From Alcaligenaceae bacterium (GTDB taxonomy: Bacteria > Pseudomonadota > Gammaproteobacteria > Burkholderiales > Burkholderiaceae_B), in assembly GCA_013205565.1 (NCBI GenBank), contig JABMMM010000091.1, positions 1 to 64,000 of the forward strand: DNA of 64,000 bases. The letters are read 5' to 3'. Shown in pieces: positions 43,484 through 51,609 of this stretch. The notes under the pieces were generated by a model. The model had not been told where the DNA came from, did not search any database, and saw only the letters and a program-made list of their open reading frames with translations. A program made the position numbers and the translations under genes. The stretch's first letter is position 1. Each line of letters opens with the position of its first letter.

Positions 43484-43951
43484 TTAGAGACTCAGTTGAT
43501 ATTCGATACTTCCAAATTCATCTGGCTCGCCCACTTGCACAACGCGTAGAGCCTCGCCCGCGCCCAAAGTCGCCAACCATTTCTGGTACACGCCCTCAAG
43601 GCAGGCTGGCGCCCAAGTTGTGGTCGCATCGCCAAACGCGCCAGACATCAGGCTACCGTGGTTCGAGTCATGGTGAACAATGCGCAGCACACGGTCGTGC
43701 TCTTCGAGATCGACCCGACCCCAATCCATGTCTTTCCAGACTTCGCGCATCGCTTGCTGCAACTGTTCGAGGTTCTCGCAGGCAGCCAACGGGGTTTGTG
43801 TGGCAAAGCGCATACCGATGCGTCGCATCAGTTCGCGCGGCTCAATCGGCTCAGTTTGTGTCGTGCACTCTTGAGCCAGAGCGGCCAACAAACTACGCCA
43901 TTGGCGTGAGCATTGACGCTGAATTCGGTAATCGACTTTTTCAGGCTTCAC
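43484..43951 (-). CDS. bcsD: Cellulose synthase subunit D (BcsD)
   Basis: This 155-residue protein matches BcsD in size and pattern: CSRQWRSLLAALAQE near the N-terminus, MDWGRVDLEE in the middle, WAPACLEGVYQKWL and a C-terminal FGSIEYQLSL. BcsD forms a periplasmic octamer of cylinder type that aligns glucan chains, and its presence marks a type I (Komagataeibacter-like) cellulose operon. The GTG at 43951 with an upstream GGAG gives the expected length; the 15 codons before it are not family-like. It is the first gene of the bcs operon. Confidence 0.85.
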   Translation of the reverse strand: MKPEKVDYRIQRQCSRQWRSLLAALAQECTTQTEPIEPRELMRRIGMRFATQTPLAACENLEQLQQAMREVWKDMDWGRVDLEEHDRVLRIVHHDSNHGSLMSGAFGDATTTWAPACLEGVYQKWLATLGAGEALRVVQVGEPDEFGSIEYQLSL

Positions 43952-44082
43952 GGTCTTAGATCTCCAATTAATAATGAACAGCAAATTTAGAAGCAACTAC
44001 ACCGTCGCGACTCGCTTGCCTAAGGGACTTCGCTATTTTGCTTGGTTGTTGCACCCTAAGCGACCCTAAAGTTGCAAGTCCC

Positions 44083-44134
44083 AACCAAAAAGTGCAAAAC
44101 CGAAAATATCGTTACCGACCAATAAATGCAAAAC
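44083..44134. promoter_or_regulatory. Paired 18-bp operator-like motifs upstream of bcsD
   Basis: Two copies of an ACCAA-N5-TGCAAAAC motif occur at 44083-44100 and 44117-44134, in direct orientation and 34 bp apart. An AAATATCG block lies between them. The same motif is found upstream of both AraC-family genes (45234 and 46413), so these are probably AraC-type binding sites in the cellulose promoter region. Confidence 0.5.
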
Positions 44135-44142
44135 TGTTAACT

Positions 44143-45159
44143 TTATCGATTGACTGCACGCGCCAGTGTCACCGAAGGTAATTCACCAAACTGCTGTTGG
44201 TAGTAACTTGCAAAGCGTGCTGGCTTTGTGAAGCCGCACGCCAACGCAAGAGCAGTAATTGAAGTTCCGCGAGTTGCAATCGCAAGTTGACTGCGAGCAA
44301 GCGTCAGTCGTTCTTGACGCACCCATTGCATCGGCGTGACGCCAAAACGGTCTTGGAAGGCATAATGCAAACTGCGTTTGGACATTCTTCCGACTTGCTC
44401 AAGCGAGGTCAACGAAAGAGGCTGATTGAGGCGTGAAAGAATGTGCTGACAAACATGATCGAGTTTTCGTCGAGCAAAGCCTCTGTCTGGTTTGACATCA
44501 AACTGTTCCAAAAATAACTTAGGCTGCATCATGACCGCGATTTGCCGATAAAAGCAATCATCGAGGCCTGAAAACTCGAGCAAGTCGGGTTCAAATAAAA
44601 ACTGATCAAGAACGGTCGTTAACTGACGCATCACTATTTCAAACGAGACTCTTCCAACCTGAAGCTTAATTTCTCGACAGTTGTCCAAGTCCAACAGCGC
44701 TGCACTTTGCTCCTCAAGGCCAAGCATCGCGTGCGCAACCGCCTCTAGCCTCAGGGGATCGATATTGATCAACATGAACGAGCGAACAGTCGCCTCTTCG
44801 CTGTGATCGCAGGCAGCCAGATAGACCGCGCTGGTACCGGCCTCAGCACGCAGTGACGACCCTCGTGCAAAAATGGTGGCTTGCCCAACGTAAGGGATGA
44901 TCAAGGTGTGCTCAGTCGTTTCTTGCGAGCGCGCGCGAATGGCAGTGCCCGCACACGCAGCAAGTCTCATACCATTTAGCGTCAACATTGACGAGCGGTG
45001 AGCAAACTCATCCTCTGGTACCAAAGACTCGCATTCTTGCAGTCCAGGCAGGATGAAGCGCAGGCGCTGACTCATGTCCTGCACGTTATTATCGAGGTGC
45101 GCGATCCGGCTACCGAAGGGTAGACCAGGCAAAACGTCTGACGCGGGTTGAAGAGCCAT
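44143..45159 (-). CDS. AraC family transcriptional regulator, paralogue 1
   Basis: This 338-residue protein has an N-terminal sensing domain (cupin-like, AraC_binding type) and a C-terminal AraC double helix-turn-helix. The latter shows PLSLTSLEQVGRMSKRSLHYAF, then FGVTPMQWVRQERL and ITALALACGFTKPARFASYY. It resembles the next gene over its whole length with the same size. It lies directly upstream of bcsD, in the same orientation, and just downstream of the motif-bearing spacer before it. It probably activates the cellulose operon; the ligand is unknown. The ATG at 45159 has AGG nine bases upstream. Confidence 0.93.
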   Translation of the reverse strand: MALQPASDVLPGLPFGSRIAHLDNNVQDMSQRLRFILPGLQECESLVPEDEFAHRSSMLTLNGMRLAACAGTAIRARSQETTEHTLIIPYVGQATIFARGSSLRAEAGTSAVYLAACDHSEEATVRSFMLINIDPLRLEAVAHAMLGLEEQSAALLDLDNCREIKLQVGRVSFEIVMRQLTTVLDQFLFEPDLLEFSGLDDCFYRQIAVMMQPKLFLEQFDVKPDRGFARRKLDHVCQHILSRLNQPLSLTSLEQVGRMSKRSLHYAFQDRFGVTPMQWVRQERLTLARSQLAIATRGTSITALALACGFTKPARFASYYQQQFGELPSVTLARAVNR

Positions 45160-45233
45160 GAGTGTGCCTAAAAGTCAGCTTACTCATTCTGAGGTTTCAT
45201 CCCTGCCAATGCGACCCAAATATCGCAAGTAAC

Positions 45234-45251
45234 GACCAAACCGTGCAAACC
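45234..45251. promoter_or_regulatory. 18-bp motif upstream of AraC paralogue 1
   Basis: This copy (GACCAAACCGTGCAAACC) is about 75 bp upstream of the paralogue 1 start. A preceding AAATATCG block at 45218-45225 also occurs in the bcsD upstream region. The similarity between the two upstream regions extends over about 40 bp. Confidence 0.5.
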
Positions 45252-45280
45252 GTAAAAACCAACAGCCTCACACAAGCAAA

Positions 45281-46297
45281 TTAACGCGCGAGCGCTCGGG
45301 CCAACGTTGCCGAGGGCAATTCGCCGTACTGCTTATTGTAGTATTCAGAGAAAGTGGTGGTTTTGCTAAACCCGCAATTCAGGGCAATATCAGTCACGGT
45401 CGTACCGACACGCGCCATAACTAAATGACTGTGCGCCAGGGTCAGCCGCTCTTGACGCACCCACTGCATCGGCGTGCAATCGTAACGCGCTTGAAAAGCG
45501 TAATGTAAATTGCGCCTAGACATAAATCCCACGCGCTCTAAATCTGTCAGGTTAAGTGGCTGCCCTAAGTTGGCAAGAATGTATTGACAGACACGATCGA
45601 GGCGTCGGCGAGCGTAGGCGACGCCTGGACTCGCCTCATCCATGTCTAAAAACAGAGCCGGGTGCAACATCATTGCGACATTGCGGTAGAAATTATCGTC
45701 CATGGCGCTATAGCGTAACAGCTCAGGCTGCAACACAAACTGATCGACAACGCTCGCGAACTGGCGAAAAATCGTTTCGAAAGTCACGCGACCCACCTGC
45801 ATCAGCACTTCGCGCGGCGCCTGCAATTCTTGTTCTAGCGGGGCATCGGGCATTAAGCCCAGCATGGTTCTTGCGACGCGTTCGATGCGATTCGTGTCGA
45901 TATTCAGGATGAGCATCGAACGCAAGCCACCTTCGTCGACAAAGGCACAGCGAGGTAACCACACAGCAGTCGAACCTGCCTTCCAGCGAAAGGTCTGGTT
46001 CTTTACCCGAACACTCCCGCTTCCGACTAAAGGAATCAGCAACAAATTGTCAGCTTTTGTCGTGGCTTGCAGACGCACCGGACTACAGGACAGCGCTGTG
46101 AGCTTGAGCCCATTTAGTTCTACAAACGCGCTGCAATGCGAAACTGCGGCATGAACGCCAGGCAACGCACACTCTTCAATGCCAGGGGCGGTTAATCTGA
46201 GTTGCTCGCCTAAGTAGTCCAAGCGGTCGCTGATTTGGGCTGCGCGGCCGCCAAATAACAAAGGGGGTAGCGCAGTTGGAGCTTTGCGAGTAACCAT
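45281..46297 (-). CDS. AraC family transcriptional regulator, paralogue 2
   Basis: This 338-residue protein is the paralogue of the next gene, with matching N-terminal text (MVTRKAPTALPPLLFG against MALQPASDVLPGLPFG). The C-terminal HTH region has PLNLTDLERVGFMSRRNLHYAF, CTPMQWVRQERLTL and VTDIALNCGFSKTTTFSEYY. The start was set at the ATG at 46297 because it gives exactly the same length as paralogue 1; a TTG-led extension to 46381 has no counterpart in paralogue 1. The sensing domains differ more than the DNA-binding ends. It sits between the type I secretion genes and the bcs operon, so it may control either. Confidence 0.9.
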   Translation of the reverse strand: MVTRKAPTALPPLLFGGRAAQISDRLDYLGEQLRLTAPGIEECALPGVHAAVSHCSAFVELNGLKLTALSCSPVRLQATTKADNLLLIPLVGSGSVRVKNQTFRWKAGSTAVWLPRCAFVDEGGLRSMLILNIDTNRIERVARTMLGLMPDAPLEQELQAPREVLMQVGRVTFETIFRQFASVVDQFVLQPELLRYSAMDDNFYRNVAMMLHPALFLDMDEASPGVAYARRRLDRVCQYILANLGQPLNLTDLERVGFMSRRNLHYAFQARYDCTPMQWVRQERLTLAHSHLVMARVGTTVTDIALNCGFSKTTTFSEYYNKQYGELPSATLARALAR

Positions 46298-46412
46298 GCG
46301 CGCTTGTCTAGATGTGTTGAGTTTAGATGGACCAAGACTAAGAATGGCTTGTAGCCTTGATCTGCGAGAAAAACGAGTCAACGAATATAACGCAAAGGTA
46401 TCACGAAAATCG

Positions 46413-46430
46413 CACCAAAAGGCGTACGGC
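46413..46430. promoter_or_regulatory. Degenerate 18-bp motif upstream of AraC paralogue 2
   Basis: CACCAAAAGGCGTACGGC at this site matches the bcsD/AraC motif in its ACCAAA half and only loosely in the TGCAAAC half. It lies 116 bp before the assigned start of paralogue 2. It is the weakest of the four copies. Confidence 0.35.
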
Positions 46431-46468
46431 TTCTCGGTCTGAATAAATAAAAAAATTCGTTCCTCAGG

Positions 46469-47674
46469 TCAACGCTCTCGCATTCCTTGTGACAGGGCAT
46501 AGTAGATCGGACGCATCAGATAGCGCAAAACAGACTGTCGAGCAGTCATAATATCCGCCTCGACGGTCATACCAGGTTCGATCATCATCGCGCCGTCAGA
46601 TTGACCGAGCTGTTTTTTTGAAATGTCGATCAGAACCTTAAAATAGGGGGCGCGACGCTCATCCATCGTACTAAACGAGGAAATCATTGTCACTTGGCCG
46701 GGCAAGGTTCCGTAACGCATAAAATCAAACGCGCCGAACTTCAAGCGCGCCGTCTGACCGACTTTGACAAAACCAATGTCATTCGCGGCGATTTGTACTT
46801 CGGCGTGCACCTTTCCATCGGATGGCACCAAGTTCATTACCGTTGCCGCAGGCGGCACGACACCGCCCACCGTACGAAACTTCAAGTCTTGCACCGTGCC
46901 GGCCACAGGCGCAACAATATCAACGCGTTCGAGACGGTCAAGCAGCTTGAGCATCTGGCTTTCAACCTGCGCGAGTTCACTCGCGGTACTGTTCAAATCA
47001 TCCAGATTTTTTCTTTCGAACCGTAAAAGTTCTGACTCAGAGAGATTCAAATTTTTGTTTGCCTCAAGCACTTGCACTCTGGAAACTAATTTTTCTTTTT
47101 CAAGATCGCTGCGTATTGCCCGTAACTCTTTAAATATTCGAATATCTTCTTCAAGCACATCGCGTTGTTCGCGAGCCATGGTAAGCGTCAGCAATTGCTC
47201 TTTAATCAAAATCGCATAGCTTGACGGAATCTTTGTAAAGTCGGGAGCCTGATCGCTGAGCAGCGCGCGCAAGCGCTGCGCACTTGCCCACAGCGCCCAA
47301 TAGCGTGCCTCAAGTGTCTTGTATTCTGAACTTGCCTCGGTGGGGTTGAGCCGCATTAAGATCTGACCTTGCTGCACAACTTGACCGTCTAAAACATCAA
47401 TGCTTGCGATACGACCACCGTCGAAGTGTTGAATCACTTTGACCGCTTGCACCGGCACCACCACGCCCTTGGCCGTGCTCACCACGTCGAGTTGCGCAAA
47501 GCCGGCCCAGACCACACAGGCCACAAGCGCGACGACCACCAGCCAAATAATGTGCCGCAGCAATCTAGCGGGTGCGGCATCTTCAAGCAACAAAGACTTT
47601 GACAAAATCTGATCGGTGGGCCGCCCGATTGCGAGCCCAACAGACACAGCTTGCTTTGAACGCTGCATATTCAT
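46469..47674 (-). CDS. HlyD family type I secretion membrane fusion protein
   Basis: This 401-residue protein has one transmembrane helix near residues 41-60 (IIWLVVVALVACVVWAGFA) and then the HlyD beginning of the barrel-sandwich domain, STAKGVVVPVQAVKVIQHFDGGRI. Coiled-coil arms follow, and the second half VDIVAPVAGTVQDLKFRTVGGVV is a lipoyl-like hybrid motif. It links the inner-membrane exporter to the outer-membrane channel. Its ATG overlaps the ABC gene's stop by 4 bases. Length is near the family norm. The cargo is not encoded in the window. Confidence 0.93.
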   Translation of the reverse strand: MNMQRSKQAVSVGLAIGRPTDQILSKSLLLEDAAPARLLRHIIWLVVVALVACVVWAGFAQLDVVSTAKGVVVPVQAVKVIQHFDGGRIASIDVLDGQVVQQGQILMRLNPTEASSEYKTLEARYWALWASAQRLRALLSDQAPDFTKIPSSYAILIKEQLLTLTMAREQRDVLEEDIRIFKELRAIRSDLEKEKLVSRVQVLEANKNLNLSESELLRFERKNLDDLNSTASELAQVESQMLKLLDRLERVDIVAPVAGTVQDLKFRTVGGVVPPAATVMNLVPSDGKVHAEVQIAANDIGFVKVGQTARLKFGAFDFMRYGTLPGQVTMISSFSTMDERRAPYFKVLIDISKKQLGQSDGAMMIEPGMTVEADIMTARQSVLRYLMRPIYYALSQGMRER

Positions 47675-50600
47675 GCCCTCAATCCGTTTTCTATTACGGC
47701 TGGTTTCAGTAAGTCGTTAGGCGACCCAGTTGCCCGCAAATAGCCGTTTTCAAACACCATCAGCGTGTCTGCCAAACGAATGTGCACAGGGTAATGACTC
47801 ACGAAGATAATGGTGATTTTTCCTTTGGCAGCCGCTAAGAACTCAGAGAACTTTTGGTCGGCCAAAGGATCGAGCCCGGAGGTTGGTTCGTCGAGTAACA
47901 AAATCGAAGCACCGGCCAGATAGGCGCGCGCCAATGCAAATTTACGGCGTGTACTGATCGACAAATCTTGCTTGTTATCGCCACTGCGGTAAGCCAACTG
48001 ATTGGGCAAGCGTAAGACTTGTTCAAGTCCGCCGGCCAACTCTAGCGCGGCAAGAATATCGTCATCGGTCGCCTCAGGGCGTACCAACCGCATATTTTGA
48101 GCGATGGTTGCCCTGAACAAATGAGAACGGTCTTCTGGCATGTAGCCAATTCTGCGCCGAATTTCAAACGGCGTCAGTTGGCGAATGTCAATGCCATCGA
48201 TCAGGATCGCCCCGCCTTGAGCGGGATACAGTCCCAGCAATAGTTTGAAGAGCGTTGACTTGCCCCCTCCGTCGGGGCCCGTTAAAGCCACTGTCTGGCC
48301 ATGACGGATTGAAAAATCAACACCCACCAACGCAGGATCGGCGCTTTGAGCGTAGCGAAAAGACACTTTCGAAAACTCAACTTTACCTGCCATCAGGCGT
48401 GAAACCGCGTTGGTGGTCTCAAACCGCTCGCCCTGAATACTCATTAACCCGTCGATTTGCTGAACCGCGCCTCTGATGTTGTTAAAGCGGCGCAGATTTG
48501 AGAAGAACATTTGTATCGGCGTCAGGACTCGCCACATCAGCATCGTTGAGGCAACCAACGCCCCCGCACCGATCTCCTGCGACAGGACCAGTGGAACAGA
48601 AATGGCAATAATCATTAGCGCAGCCAACATCATCAACAAGTGAGAGAGCGCAGCGATACGTGCAGTGGTTTTTTCGGCCTGAAACAGCAACGTACTTGCT
48701 TCAGCCGAAATACTTTTAAAGCGCTTAAACCAAATCTGCTCGATACCACACTCTTTAATCAGTCGCATTTTGTAAGCAGACTCAGTCAGGAACTCGCTTC
48801 TTGCGTTCAGCGCAGCACCGACCTTTTCACTTTGCCGCGACACCATCGGCTCGTAGATCATATACAAAAAGACATAGGCCACAATAACAGCAACAAACAC
48901 CAGTAAAGCCATCGGATTAATTAAAGCCAATACTATTAAAAATACCACCGTCACGGGCAGGTCTAACAGCGTCGCAGCCAGAGGCCCGCTAAACATATCG
49001 CGTATCGACTCAAAGCCGTGAAGTCTGGTGGTTTGCGCGCCCACCGAGGCGCCCTCTGTGTAGCCGACTGGCATTTTTAACAACTGCCCAGCGACCATCG
49101 TCCCAAAGAGAAAGTCGATGCGCCCGGTCACCTCACTTAAAAGCGTGATTCGATACCGACTAAACAAAAACGAGAGCGCGACTGCGAGCACTGTCCCTGT
49201 ACCAAGATACAACAGCGTGTCGGTCGCCCCCGAAGGAATCACCGCGCTATAAATTGCCATCGAAAACAGCGGACTCGTGACTAACAGCAATCCTGCAAAA
49301 AACTCAGCCACGCCGGACTGCAAAAACTGCGGAATAAACCGCTGCAAAACGCGGCGAACCGGCTGTCTCTCATTGGCAGCGATATCGACAGGATGAATAA
49401 AATAGGCCTGCCCCACAAGCAGCGAATCTGCATGCAATTCGGGTTCTTGGTCGATCGAAGCCGTCACACGCACTTGCGCGCCAACACGCCCGATCACCAC
49501 AAAACATGGCGCTGCGTCTGGCACAAAGAGGCAGGGTAGCGCGCTCTCGGGAATATCTGCCAACGCACAAGACACTAGCGTTGTTTTAAACCCTAAACGT
49601 GCCAGACTATTTAAAAACTCAGGCCGCGTCATATGGTCTTCGTAGTAGGGCAATACCTCTGCGATTTCACGCGCTGAATGTCTGGCGTTGAGTAGCTTGA
49701 GCAAAAGGCTAAAGCAACCTGAGAAGTCGTTTGCACCCTTCAGAAACTGACGCGATACGGTTGTCTCAATACGCTGCCAATGGGTGAGCCCCTTGTCGCT
49801 CAGGGCCATCGAGGCTTGCAGTTTTCCAAGGTAGCCATCAAAACGCTTTGCCGAACTTGCCACAGCCGCATTCACGTTCGCCGCCAGCGTTTGCTGCGAC
49901 TGCCAGTCTTGCAAGGTCAACTCAACCGCCTTGCCATGTTGCAAAGCAATTAAGCGCTCTGCGAGCGCCTGGAATTCGTTGCGTTGTGTCACAAGCACCA
50001 GCGTGACACGCCCCTGAATCGATTTCAAAAACTCGAGTAACAGTCGATCGCCTGGCAAATCGACTTCTGCATTCGCATCATCAAATAGAACTAAGTTCGG
50101 CTGGCTTGAAAAAGCGCGCACAATTGCCAGGCGCTGGCGATACCCCGGTGGCAAAATTTCGTTTGCCGTGTTGCCTACGATGGTATCCCAGCCACGCGGC
50201 AGGTTCGAGACAAACTCTGTCAGCCCCAACGATTCAGCGATCTGCAATGCCGCGGTGACCCGGGCGGGATTAAACGCGGTGATGTTTTCGAGTAAGGTTC
50301 CATCAAACATCTTCGCCGCTGTAGACAGGTACACAACGCGTCCACCTGCCCCATTACGCTCAACCTCTTGCGCCTCTTGCCCATCGATCTTAACGCTTCC
50401 CGCCTCTGGCTGGAGCAAGCCTGCCAGGCACTGCATTAAAGTCGTTCTGCCACTCGCGCCGGGCCCGACTAACGCCACACATTGCCCCGGTGCAATGTCA
50501 AGTGACAAATCGTTGAAGATCATGAAGGGATCCGACGAGCGCGCGAACCGATAGCGTAAGCCCGACACTGAAACTGCTGCGCCGACATGCGTCTCAGCAA

Positions 50601-51609
50601 ACAGGGCACCGGTGTCCGAGTCGCTCGCTTGCGCGAGCTCGTCAATCACGAGTGCGGGCTTTAGTAAAAGCGTATTGAGTTCAAGCGCAAGCAGTCGATC
50701 TTGTCGCAGTTTGGCGAACAAACCGGTTAGTTTTTGTAAAGGTGCTAAAGAACGCATTGCCAAAAAGGTGCAGGCCGCTAATTCGCCTACCGACATCGAC
50801 TCATGAATCACCATGTAGGCGCCCAGTCCAATCACAAAGACGGTCAACAAGGGATTTAGCGTCGACCCCAACGCCGTTGAGATATCAGAGCGGTAAATAA
50901 GTTGATATAAAGCCTTGGCACACGTGTGTTGCAGCCGCTCATAACGCCTGAGCATGGGCAGCTCCATGGTCATGGACTTAATCGTATGAATATTATTGAG
51001 CGTCTCGTGCGTGAAATTGCCGCGCCTCTGGTCTGCAGCCGTTTTGTTTTGCATCAGCGTCACAGTCAACTGACTGAACCACCAACTAAAGCCGCCAAAG
51101 CATAGCTGAGCGACCAACAAGACCTGACCTAGCAGCGGGTTGATTAGCATGATGATCAAGACGTAAATCAGGCTAAATGGCAAATCAGATAGTTGTTGAT
51201 AGCTACTGCCGGCGTAAAGACTTTTTAAGCCACTAATCGACCTCACAATATGGGTGATTTCGCCTGCGCCTTTTTGCTCAAAGTCTTGAATTGGTTCTCC
51301 TAAAAAACGACTGACCGCCTGAGTCATCGCGGCATGTTCAAATTTTGCGGCGATCCAGGCCGTCATCGAGCTGCGTGCCATCATGGTCAGCGCCTCGAGG
51401 CAAAGTGCGACCGCGATGCCTGCCACAAACAAGGTCAGGGTACTCATAGACTGGCTGGGCAAAATGCGGTCATACAGTTGCAGCATCAGCAACGGAAACG
51501 ACAACCCCAGCACATTAATCACCACCCCTGCGGCAATCACTGTTGCTCGCGACTGCGTGAAGGTGCTTAGGCGGGCGACCTGATGGTCTGAGTCAGGGTT
51601 GCTAGCCAC
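47671..51609 (-). CDS. Fused double ABC exporter of a type I secretion system
   Basis: This 1312-residue protein contains two full exporter halves in one chain. Half 1 has membrane helices (about 20-300) and an ATPase with altered motifs: Walker A GPGASGRTT (Arg for Lys, about residue 385), PPGYRQ for the signature and LFDDA for the Walker B Glu. A C39-peptidase-like, apparently inactive domain follows (about 620-740). Half 2 has helices (about 770-1050) and an ATPase with intact GGGKST (about 1116), LLLDEPTSGLD (about 1240) and FVSH, but LSISTR in the signature. It should pump a protein out in one step with HlyD and TolC. The GTG start overlaps the TolC gene by 8 bases. Confidence 0.93.
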   Translation of the reverse strand: MASNPDSDHQVARLSTFTQSRATVIAAGVVINVLGLSFPLLMLQLYDRILPSQSMSTLTLFVAGIAVALCLEALTMMARSSMTAWIAAKFEHAAMTQAVSRFLGEPIQDFEQKGAGEITHIVRSISGLKSLYAGSSYQQLSDLPFSLIYVLIIMLINPLLGQVLLVAQLCFGGFSWWFSQLTVTLMQNKTAADQRRGNFTHETLNNIHTIKSMTMELPMLRRYERLQHTCAKALYQLIYRSDISTALGSTLNPLLTVFVIGLGAYMVIHESMSVGELAACTFLAMRSLAPLQKLTGLFAKLRQDRLLALELNTLLLKPALVIDELAQASDSDTGALFAETHVGAAVSVSGLRYRFARSSDPFMIFNDLSLDIAPGQCVALVGPGASGRTTLMQCLAGLLQPEAGSVKIDGQEAQEVERNGAGGRVVYLSTAAKMFDGTLLENITAFNPARVTAALQIAESLGLTEFVSNLPRGWDTIVGNTANEILPPGYRQRLAIVRAFSSQPNLVLFDDANAEVDLPGDRLLLEFLKSIQGRVTLVLVTQRNEFQALAERLIALQHGKAVELTLQDWQSQQTLAANVNAAVASSAKRFDGYLGKLQASMALSDKGLTHWQRIETTVSRQFLKGANDFSGCFSLLLKLLNARHSAREIAEVLPYYEDHMTRPEFLNSLARLGFKTTLVSCALADIPESALPCLFVPDAAPCFVVIGRVGAQVRVTASIDQEPELHADSLLVGQAYFIHPVDIAANERQPVRRVLQRFIPQFLQSGVAEFFAGLLLVTSPLFSMAIYSAVIPSGATDTLLYLGTGTVLAVALSFLFSRYRITLLSEVTGRIDFLFGTMVAGQLLKMPVGYTEGASVGAQTTRLHGFESIRDMFSGPLAATLLDLPVTVVFLIVLALINPMALLVFVAVIVAYVFLYMIYEPMVSRQSEKVGAALNARSEFLTESAYKMRLIKECGIEQIWFKRFKSISAEASTLLFQAEKTTARIAALSHLLMMLAALMIIAISVPLVLSQEIGAGALVASTMLMWRVLTPIQMFFSNLRRFNNIRGAVQQIDGLMSIQGERFETTNAVSRLMAGKVEFSKVSFRYAQSADPALVGVDFSIRHGQTVALTGPDGGGKSTLFKLLLGLYPAQGGAILIDGIDIRQLTPFEIRRRIGYMPEDRSHLFRATIAQNMRLVRPEATDDDILAALELAGGLEQVLRLPNQLAYRSGDNKQDLSISTRRKFALARAYLAGASILLLDEPTSGLDPLADQKFSEFLAAAKGKITIIFVSHYPVHIRLADTLMVFENGYLRATGSPNDLLKPAVIENGLRA

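Noticed and set aside
43984-44082. A bcsD promoter read directly from -35/-10 consensus
   Set aside because: The only fair pairs lie too close to the start codon or are too weak; an activator-dependent promoter is more likely, so no position is claimed.
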